A DNA stretch of 64,000 nucleotides from Paenibacillus silvae (GTDB lineage: Bacteria; Bacillota; Bacilli; Paenibacillales; Paenibacillaceae): assembly GCF_014639235.1 (NCBI RefSeq), contig NZ_BMFU01000001.1:1178001-1242000 (forward strand). Direction: 5' to 3'. The stretch's first letter is position 1, and each line of letters begins with the position of its first letter. Of the stretch, positions 52,609 through 58,812 are shown piece by piece. Both the position numbers and the translations under genes were made by a program. The notes under the pieces were generated by a model. The model saw nothing but the letters and a program-made list of their open reading frames with translations. It searched no databases and was not told the origin of the DNA.

Positions 52609-52638
52609 ATATTAAGGGCACATCTTTTCGGTTGTCAA
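52609..52638 (-). promoter_or_regulatory. promoter of the rtcB leader transcript
   Basis: Consensus -35 TTGACA (52633-52638) and -10 TAATAT (52609-52614) with 18-nt spacing on the minus strand, ahead of the 31-codon ORF. Confidence 0.65.
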
Positions 52639-52693
52639 CCCTTTCCTTGGAAAATATTGATGTACACGTGAAACCCGTGTGCACCTGCGCAAA

Positions 52694-52730
52694 AAGAGGA
52701 GGTCGTCCGAAGACGCCTCCTCCATAGCCA
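52694..52730 (-). terminator. intrinsic terminator of the terC-type gene
   Basis: GAGGAGGCGTC...GACGACCTCCTC hairpin followed by TTTTT on the minus strand, about 20 nt after the stop codon. Confidence 0.85.
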
Positions 52731-52748
52731 TTTTTCTTCAGGAGAACT

Positions 52749-53570
52749 TTACAATTCAGTCTGCTTCTCCAGTTCTTCAACCGGGTTTTCATTCTCCTTC
52801 GCTGGAACCTTGGATGACAGGAACCATCCACACACAGCAATCGCAATTAACACAATATAAAATCCGAATTTCCATATTTTATTTTCGGGGAAATGCTCAT
52901 CCAGAACACCGAGTGCCGGGTGAGCCAGCGTAATTACGGATAACTTGACCCCTACCCAACCTACGATGACAAAAGCAGCTACTTCGAGACCCGGACGGGA
53001 ATGAAGCAATTTTACGAAAAATGAAGCGGCAAAACGCATGATCACAAGCCCGATAAAACCACCCAGGAAAATGACGATAAACTGACCGCCATCCAATCCG
53101 CCTATTGGCGGCAAACCACTCGGAGGCAGAGCCACGGCCAACGCTACAGCAGCCAGAATCGAGTCCACTGCAAAGGCAATATCCGCTACTTCAACCTTAA
53201 ACACGGTCATCCAGAAACCGGATTGTTTTTTCGGTTTTTTAGGTGTATCTTCCACAGCTTCATCCGTTTTATTGCGGCTGCCTATAATCTTCTTAACGAT
53301 ATGGTTAATCGAGATGTACAGGAGATAAAGTGCTCCAATCGCTTGGACCTGCCATACATCGACCAGGAACGAGATAAGGAACAAAGAACCAAGACGGAAA
53401 ATAAATGCGCCCAGCAAACCATAAAACAACGCTTTTTTACGCTTCTCCTCTGGCAAATGTTTGACCATAATTGCAAGCACCAAAGCATTATCTGCTGCAA
53501 GCAATCCTTCAAGGACTACCAGGACCAGAAGCACCCACCCGTATTCCAATAATAATGCTGCATCCAACAT
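52749..53570 (-). CDS. TerC-family manganese exporter, YkoY/MeeY type
   Basis: 273 aa with about eight membrane spans. The first motif EGLLAADNALVLA and the second VEVADIAFAVDSILA both carry the Asp residues typical of TerC proteins. The frame extends to 53630, but AAGGAGGAG lies just before the ATG at 53570. A yybP-ykoY riboswitch precedes it, and in Bacillus subtilis the corresponding TerC proteins (MeeF, MeeY) export Mn2+ or load exoenzymes with it; Mn2+ export is therefore well supported here. Confidence 0.93.
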   Translation of the reverse strand: MLDAALLLEYGWVLLVLVVLEGLLAADNALVLAIMVKHLPEEKRKKALFYGLLGAFIFRLGSLFLISFLVDVWQVQAIGALYLLYISINHIVKKIIGSRNKTDEAVEDTPKKPKKQSGFWMTVFKVEVADIAFAVDSILAAVALAVALPPSGLPPIGGLDGGQFIVIFLGGFIGLVIMRFAASFFVKLLHSRPGLEVAAFVIVGWVGVKLSVITLAHPALGVLDEHFPENKIWKFGFYIVLIAIAVCGWFLSSKVPAKENENPVEELEKQTEL

Positions 53571-53600
53571 TGACTCCTCCTTAATATCCTTATAATGTAC

Positions 53601-53640
53601 AAAAAAAAGGACCTTTACCATTACTGGCAAGGTCCTTTTA
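53601..53640 (-). terminator. riboswitch-controlled terminator before the terC-type gene
   Basis: AAAAGGACCTT and AAGGTCCTTTT arms with a 13-nt loop followed by a long T run on the minus strand, 30-70 nt before the start codon. It is the expression platform of the riboswitch. Confidence 0.85.
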
Positions 53641-53653
53641 TAACCACAAAAAG

Positions 53654-53772
53654 AAACCTTTACCGAGCATGTATACTTGGTAAAGGTCTCGCTAACAACG
53701 AAATGCTGCCAATAAAGCCGGGGATGTGATCCCGAATTGACGACTTTATTGTAAAAGCTACTCCCCTTTAAC
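53654..53772 (-). promoter_or_regulatory. yybP-ykoY manganese riboswitch
   Basis: On the minus strand the conserved elements follow in order: AAAGGGGAGTAGC (about 53758-53770), GTCGTC...GGGATCAC, CCCGGCTTTATTGGCA and GCGAGACCTTTACC closing with GGTAAAGGTTT (about 53654). Established family: binds Mn2+ and prevents termination, turning on exporters of the TerC or P-type classes. Confidence 0.9.
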
Positions 53773-53841
53773 AGGAATATGTAGTTTTAGTACAACCGAT
53801 GAATAACATGTAAACATCATATTTCATAACATAAAATAAAG

Positions 53842-54156
53842 TCAAGCTTTATTTACGGATTCACGGTACAATTTTCGAAAAACAAAAAAGTCGTAAATCA
53901 TGTTGCCCAGTGGTACAAATGACACGAAAAAGAGTGCTATGGGACGGCGCAATTGCCATTTCTGAACCGTGTATAAGGACACCATAAACAAAAGGTACAT
54001 CAAAAACAGAAATCCGTATAAATTGCCAAACCACGTGACGGCTTGAGGCATGATGCCTGCATCACGCAGGGGAAAAGCAACAAATAATAATAATAGATAC
54101 GATATTCCCTGTAACCACAACATCAGCCGGAAACGCCCCAGCATTGAACGTAACAT
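53842..54156 (-). CDS. DUF3817-type membrane protein
   Basis: 104 aa with three spans (MLWLQGISYLLLLFVAFPL, LYGFLFLMYLLFMVSLYTV, FFVSFVPLGNMIYDFF). The motif GISYLLLL and the central WFGNLYGFLF are those of DUF3817 (YdzA-like) proteins, whose function is not known. AGGGGGATAAAAA precedes the ATG. It is transcribed alone. Confidence 0.85.
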   Translation of the reverse strand: MLRSMLGRFRLMLWLQGISYLLLLFVAFPLRDAGIMPQAVTWFGNLYGFLFLMYLLFMVSLYTVQKWQLRRPIALFFVSFVPLGNMIYDFFVFRKLYRESVNKA

Positions 54157-54379
54157 TTTTTTATCCCCCTGCTTCTATATGCAAGAAACGCATAGTATAT
54201 CCTGTACAGTATATCACAAAAGCACTTCCAATCTGCAGCACAGGTCGACAGCATAATATTCCATGTATGAAGCGTTGACCACTGCTATGTTCAAGCGACG
54301 CACAGGAGCCAAATGGCTGCTTCACACATACAATACATAACGAAGGTTGTTACCCAGGTCGGACAAGGAGGAGCGAAAC

Positions 54380-55483
54380 ATGCAAATCGTCATGATAGCA
54401 CCAGAGAAACTGCCTCTACCCGGCAATGGTTCAGTCGAAATCTGTATTTTGAGCATTGCACGCGAGCTTGCCCGTCGTCATCAGGTAACCATTATAAGTC
54501 GTTCTGTCAAAGGCTCTCCGGCGATGGAGCGGATTGACCAGATCACCATCAGACGTGTCTCCGCTACCCATGCGGCTGACTATACACGATCTGTTATTCG
54601 CTTGCTGCATACACTGGAGTTGCACGTTATTCAAGTGGATAACAGACCCCACAGTATGGCAGCGATTAAAAAGGCATTTCCCCACATCCCCGTTGTGCTC
54701 TATCTTCACTCTCTTACATTCGTTAAACCCGGCCCAGGGAAGGTGGCCGCACTCAAAAAAGCGGATTGCATAGCTGTGAACAGCCACTCTTTAAAGCGCA
54801 GACTCTCTCAGCGTTTTCCTGCTATCAAATCGCGTCTGCATGTTGTCCCCCTAGGTACGGATGTTGAGCGATTCAGACCAGCAGTTAACAGAGATGAACA
54901 GCTTCGTTTGCGCAAAAATGTTGGCTTAACCGATCGTTTCACTGTGCTGTATGTCGGTAGAGTAATTCCTGGCAAAGGGGTCGATGTTCTTATCCGTGCC
55001 ATTGCTCTCTTACAGAAACATCTGACTGTCCAGCTGGTCATTGCAGGTAAGGGACCTCAGCAATTTATACGCTACCTGCGTAAATTGGCACGTAAATATA
55101 ATGTTCAGGTGGTCTTTCTCGGTCAGATGAAACATGAGCAGATTGATCAGCTCTACCGAAGCGTGGACTGTCTCGTATGCCCTTCACAGAACCATGAAGC
55201 CTTTGGCCTCGTTAATGTGGAAGCGATGGCCTCCGGCATTCCCGTCATTGCTTCCGATAATGGGGGGATTCGTGAAATCATTCAATCGGGAAAGAACGGA
55301 TATTTGATATCCGGCTACGGAAAGCCGCAGCCGTTCGCAGCCGCTTTATCTCAGCTGGCAAGCAGCCCTGCTCTTGCACAATCGCTTGGGGAATGCGGAC
55401 GTGAAACCGCTGCTGCCCAATTCAGCTGGGCAAGGACAGCCATGCACCTGGAGGCTGCCTACACAAGGCTCATCCGTGCATGA
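54380..55483 (+). CDS. GT4-family glycosyltransferase, spore-coat CotSA-like
   Basis: 367 aa from the chosen start, GT-B fold. The N-terminal domain begins IVMIAPEKLPLPGNGSVE and the C-terminal domain carries VLYVGRVIPGKGVDVLI and the E-x7-E nucleotide-sugar motif in EAFGLVNVEAMASG. It transfers a sugar from a nucleotide donor to an unknown acceptor; the opening PEKLPLPGNGSVE is close to CotSA-type spore-coat glycosyltransferases. AAGGAGGAGCG precedes the ATG at 54380, rather than the ATG at 54347. Terminator follows directly. Confidence 0.88.
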   Translation: MQIVMIAPEKLPLPGNGSVEICILSIARELARRHQVTIISRSVKGSPAMERIDQITIRRVSATHAADYTRSVIRLLHTLELHVIQVDNRPHSMAAIKKAFPHIPVVLYLHSLTFVKPGPGKVAALKKADCIAVNSHSLKRRLSQRFPAIKSRLHVVPLGTDVERFRPAVNRDEQLRLRKNVGLTDRFTVLYVGRVIPGKGVDVLIRAIALLQKHLTVQLVIAGKGPQQFIRYLRKLARKYNVQVVFLGQMKHEQIDQLYRSVDCLVCPSQNHEAFGLVNVEAMASGIPVIASDNGGIREIIQSGKNGYLISGYGKPQPFAAALSQLASSPALAQSLGECGRETAAAQFSWARTAMHLEAAYTRLIRA

Positions 55484-55491
55484 GCCTTTTT
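55467..55491 (+). terminator. terminator overlapping the glycosyltransferase stop
   Basis: GGCTCAT-CCGTGC-ATGAGCC followed by TTTTT; the stop codon lies inside the hairpin. Confidence 0.8.
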
Positions 55492-55507
55492 CTATTTTCA
55501 TCGATAC

Positions 55508-55870
55508 TCAGGCTTTCTCACGAAACTGCCAATCCGCGATCATTGAATCCATCTGTGGCACAGGTACATGTGTAATCTCAATCAATTCAATAATGAGCAT
55601 ATCCTTCATCATAAATCTCACTTTTGCACAGGTTTGCTGATAGAAGGCTTCATAGAATCCCGCCCCGGTCCAGCAGCCATGAGGGACCTTGCCCGGATGG
55701 TTGATAATGTATCCTACCTCTCCGATTGGTGGTACAACCACTTTAATTGCCTGGTGATCCAGGCGATTATCGGGGTCTTTTACAAGATACAGCGTATCTC
55801 CTACATGAAATGCCTGAGCTCCATGATAATTATCCATGCCACTTACTGCAGCAAATATTTTCACACTCAT
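55508..55870 (-). CDS. stand-alone HIRAN-domain protein
   Basis: 120 aa. The sequence FHVGDTLYLVKDPDNRLDHQAIKVVV...GEVGYIINHPGKVPHG is the pattern of HIRAN domains: a small beta barrel that in larger proteins (Rad5/HLTF helicases) binds 3' DNA ends. Here it stands alone apart from a C-terminal extension. AAAAGGAGTAG precedes the ATG. It is 38 nt downstream of the WYL regulator gene and probably cotranscribed with it. Function unknown. Confidence 0.8.
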   Translation of the reverse strand: MSVKIFAAVSGMDNYHGAQAFHVGDTLYLVKDPDNRLDHQAIKVVVPPIGEVGYIINHPGKVPHGCWTGAGFYEAFYQQTCAKVRFMMKDMLIIELIEITHVPVPQMDSMIADWQFREKA

Positions 55871-55907
55871 ATAACTACTCCTTTTATTCCGTTATTTCCT
55901 ATGGTGA

Positions 55908-56879
55908 CTAGAGTGCCTCTTCATCCTCATATCGTTCCAGCCATGCCAAAAGTTGTTTACGAATCTCTTTTCGATATTCGCGGGGTTCAAGCACCTCCGC
56001 CTCAGGACCAAACTGATATAACCACTTCAAAAATTCACGACTGCTATTCAGAGTTACCTCAAACAACAAGCCGCCATCCGCAAGATCTGTCATGCGCGGA
56101 CGAACAAACATCTCTTCTTCTTTTATGTAGGGGGCAACTTTTTCAGAGAATCTCACCTTAAAATGAATATGTTCGTCACCCCGATCCACGGACCAGGTAT
56201 TTTTCATATACTGATTTATGTTGAAATCACCCATATCAAATACAGCATTGGTTTTTGTAACATCGAGAAAACGGCTGATGCGAAACAAACGAACTTTCTG
56301 CTGCAGATGACAATATCCTATCAGATAGAAACGTTGATCGCGCGGCACCAGATAATAAGGGTCAATATGTCGAAATGTAATCTCATTATTGGCGAGCGTA
56401 TGATATTGAGCCTGGATTGTCCTCCCATCTATAATTGCCTCCATGATAGGGATTAACAGGTTGGGATCCTTCCCTTCCTCACGGTATGCAGGTATTCCCA
56501 TTCGGATGATGCCAGCAATATTTTCCACAATTTCACTATTCCTTGTTTTAAGTTTGGTGTGTGCCGATATAACTTTATCAAAAGCTGAATCAAACTCAGC
56601 AGGTAATTTAGAAGTATCGACCAAGGCCGGAAGCATGCAAAAAAGCATGGCCTCCTGTTGGGTAAAATCTAGCGGATACATCGCGAATTCACCAATAAAT
56701 CGATAGCCCTTTCCATATCCTTCGTTCATTATGGGAGCAACCCTGTCCAAAATCCGGAGATCACGATAAATTGTACGTACAGTTGTACCGCATTTCAGGG
56801 CCAATTCCTTAGCAGAGATTCCGGGATTAGCTTGTATAGCCTGAAGTATACGCAGCAGACGAATTAATTTCTCTGTCAT
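55908..56879 (-). CDS. WYL-domain transcriptional regulator
   Basis: 323 aa. The N-terminal winged helix (SAKELALKCGTTVRTIYRDLRIL) precedes a WYL domain (ITFRHIDPYYLVPRDQRFYLIGYC, about 160-235) and the WCX-like C-terminal domain (FSEKVAPYIKEEEMF...FLKWLYQFGPEAEVLEP). Such proteins control DNA-damage or defence genes in many bacteria. AAGGGGAGAAAC precedes the ATG. It is upstream of the HIRAN gene, its most likely partner. Confidence 0.9.
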   Translation of the reverse strand: MTEKLIRLLRILQAIQANPGISAKELALKCGTTVRTIYRDLRILDRVAPIMNEGYGKGYRFIGEFAMYPLDFTQQEAMLFCMLPALVDTSKLPAEFDSAFDKVISAHTKLKTRNSEIVENIAGIIRMGIPAYREEGKDPNLLIPIMEAIIDGRTIQAQYHTLANNEITFRHIDPYYLVPRDQRFYLIGYCHLQQKVRLFRISRFLDVTKTNAVFDMGDFNINQYMKNTWSVDRGDEHIHFKVRFSEKVAPYIKEEEMFVRPRMTDLADGGLLFEVTLNSSREFLKWLYQFGPEAEVLEPREYRKEIRKQLLAWLERYEDEEAL

Positions 56880-57104
56880 GTAGTTTCTCCCCTTCGATAT
56901 TTTATCGGCAAGGAAAACTAGTTCCTTTAGTTCATATCTAAATCTTTAGTCCCAAATAAGTTTTCGCAAATTCACCTTTTATTGCTAGTTCAGTTGCACT
57001 TTTCCCCCCTTTTAATATACATTCTCTTACTCGCTTGCGTAAATTAATAACCCAAAATCGAGTTCACCTAAGCCTGAAAGCCTATACAAAAATCTAAAAA
57101 TAAT
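56880..57104. other. intergenic region without recognised features
   Basis: AT-rich sequence upstream of the WYL regulator. It should contain its promoter; a clear -35/-10 pair was not identified. Confidence 0.4.
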
Positions 57105-57140
57105 GCAAAAAGCCCTGATTCTAAACGAGGCAGGGCTTTG
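57105..57140 (-). terminator. intrinsic terminator of the hypothetical gene at 57192
   Basis: AAAGCCCTG and CAGGGCTTT arms with a 13-nt loop followed by TTTT on the minus strand. Confidence 0.8.
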
Positions 57141-57191
57141 AAAAGTTCAATTTATACGATACATTTTTGTTTTTCATCTTTTTAAAATTCT

Positions 57192-57713
57192 TTATTTTTC
57201 CATTTTACCCAAACTGTGCAGTGCATGAAGCATGTGATCACATAGATCCGGGATATCCTGCATCTGCTCTTCATTCACTTTGCGATCAAAACACACGCTG
57301 GAGGCAATGGTGAATGTTGTCGGCGTCTCGCCAAATACGTAATGAATTTGTTGTACAGTCCGCTGAGTTGGCCAATTTTCCTGCAGGATAGCCTGAATGC
57401 CATGACAAAGAAAATCCGGCTGCTTCGTCGTAACAAGTTCAAAGCAAAGCTCCAGACTACAACCAGGATGGCTGCCTGGTGTCTCCAGAATTTCTGCGGC
57501 CGTATCCTCCAGCGCACTTTTCAGCACCAGTTCAGCAGAAATGCCAGCTTGCTCTCTGAGACAAAATTGCAGGGTAAATACTCTGGACATGCTGGCCATG
57601 TCGAGTTGATCTCTTCGATGAGTGACATGAATGCGTTCATCCAGATTGTCCAGATCGTAAATATAATTTTCAATGGCTACTTTGAGATTATCGTAGATGG
57701 TAGGATCAAACAT
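57192..57713 (-). CDS. hypothetical protein
   Basis: Not recognised. 173 aa, soluble, acidic, with Cys residues spread through the chain (QFCLREQAG, GCSLELCFELV, ASSVCFDRKV). No signal or membrane segment and no domain could be named. AAAGCAGG precedes the ATG. The 36 nt just upstream of that site are a hexamer repeat array, which could affect its expression. It has its own terminator and is transcribed alone. Confidence 0.7.
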   Translation of the reverse strand: MFDPTIYDNLKVAIENYIYDLDNLDERIHVTHRRDQLDMASMSRVFTLQFCLREQAGISAELVLKSALEDTAAEILETPGSHPGCSLELCFELVTTKQPDFLCHGIQAILQENWPTQRTVQQIHYVFGETPTTFTIASSVCFDRKVNEEQMQDIPDLCDHMLHALHSLGKMEK

Positions 57714-57729
57714 ACAGAAAACCTGCTTT

Positions 57730-57765
57730 CTTTATCTTTATCTTTTTCTTTTTCTTTTTCTTTTT
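57730..57765. repeat. hexanucleotide repeat upstream of the gene at 57192
   Basis: Six tandem 6-nt units (two CTTTAT, four CTTTTT) on the plus strand, read as GAAAAA/GATAAA on the minus strand. The array ends 16 nt before the start codon. Confidence 0.85.
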
Positions 57766-57867
57766 CTCTTTTCTTCGCTTGCTTCGTTTTCTCAATTTCG
57801 TCCGTCTTCACGTTGTACCACAATTCCCTCCGTTATTCCAATGATAGCTGAACCCTGCTGTAAAAAG

Positions 57868-57905
57868 AAGAAAAGCCCAGCCCACAACATGTGGACTGAG
57901 CTTGA
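57868..57905 (-). terminator. intrinsic terminator of the L25/Ctc gene
   Basis: AAGCTCAGTCCAC and GTGGGCTGGGCTT arms (with G-U pairs) followed by TTCTTC on the minus strand. Confidence 0.7.
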
Positions 57906-57943
57906 TCTGTTCAACGAGCATCCGGCAGGATGCCAGCGTTCAA

Positions 57944-58579
57944 TTATTCTTCTGCGGCTTCGCCCTCTGCCTTGGCCTCCGGCTGTGCTTCATCGGCAGA
58001 AGCTGTTGGCTCCTCTTCAGCAGCTTGTGGCGGCATCACCGAAGCCACAATAGAATCGGGTGACGTGACCAAAGTCAGGCCCTTATCGAGCTTGATCTCA
58101 CCTGCGGTAAGACGGTCACCAATCTCCAGGCCGCTGACGTCAACTTCAATGGAGGTTGGCAGGTCAGCTGGCAAACCTTCCACTTCCAGCTGCGTTTCCT
58201 GTGTCTGGAATACACCGCCTGCTTTGGAGCCGGCAGCAGTTCCCTGAAAATCAATCGATACACTTACAGTGATCGGTTTGTTTTTGGAAATCTGCAAAAA
58301 GTCTACGTGCAGCAGACGACCGTTGCGCTCCTGCTGATCCTTGATCAGCACAGGAATCGTTTTGCCACCCTCCACATTCAGGTTAAACATCTCGGAGCGG
58401 CCTGTACGTGCCACTTTAAGCACTTCTTTCTCGTCCACATGTATGGCGGCGCCTTCTTGTCCCGGTCCGTATACAACGGCAGGAACTCGTCCACCTTGTC
58501 TTAACAGGCGCAATGCTGCACCTTTCTTTTCTGTTCTTGGAGTTGCTGTAAGTTGAGCCATTTTTCCGTTGGATTTCAT
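57944..58579 (-). CDS. rplY: 50S ribosomal protein L25, general stress protein Ctc type
   Basis: 211 aa, the long two-domain CTC form. The N-terminal L25 domain (LTATPRTEKKGAALRLLRQGGRVPAVVYG, then LLHVDFLQI) binds 5S rRNA, and the TL5 beta domain (ITVSVSIDFQGTAAGSKAGGVF, PTSIEVDVSGLEIGD) follows. The C-terminus is an acidic Glu/Ala-rich tail. GAAGGAGGATG precedes the ATG. A GGCCTT-n6-AAGGCC hairpin lies in the upstream region (58657-58674). Confidence 0.95.
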   Translation of the reverse strand: MKSNGKMAQLTATPRTEKKGAALRLLRQGGRVPAVVYGPGQEGAAIHVDEKEVLKVARTGRSEMFNLNVEGGKTIPVLIKDQQERNGRLLHVDFLQISKNKPITVSVSIDFQGTAAGSKAGGVFQTQETQLEVEGLPADLPTSIEVDVSGLEIGDRLTAGEIKLDKGLTLVTSPDSIVASVMPPQAAEEEPTASADEAQPEAKAEGEAAEE

Positions 58580-58775
58580 GATTGAACATCCTCCTTCAAG
58601 GGTTCCCTACTTTGATTTTGTTGGCAAGCTCTGCATCTTCTCTATTAGACCGGAATGGCCTTTTTTCGAAGGCCGTATGTTGGGCCATATCTATATTTAC
58701 CCCAATGACCTCGCATCTAAAACATTAAACCGAAGATTTTACCCTTTTTTTGTTATTTCACTCTTTTTTATGCAC

Positions 58776-58803
58776 AAAAAACAGCCGGAATTGCTTCCAG
58801 CTG
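58776..58803 (-). terminator. intrinsic terminator of the first pullulanase gene
   Basis: CAGCTGGAA-GCAA-TTCCGGCTG followed by six T on the minus strand, about 10 nt after the stop codon. Confidence 0.9.
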
Positions 58804-58812
58804 TCAGTTCAC

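Noticed and set aside
58580..58775. Sigma-B-type promoter for the Ctc/L25 gene
   Set aside because: GTTTAA and GGGTAA words occur but are about 22 nt apart, too far.
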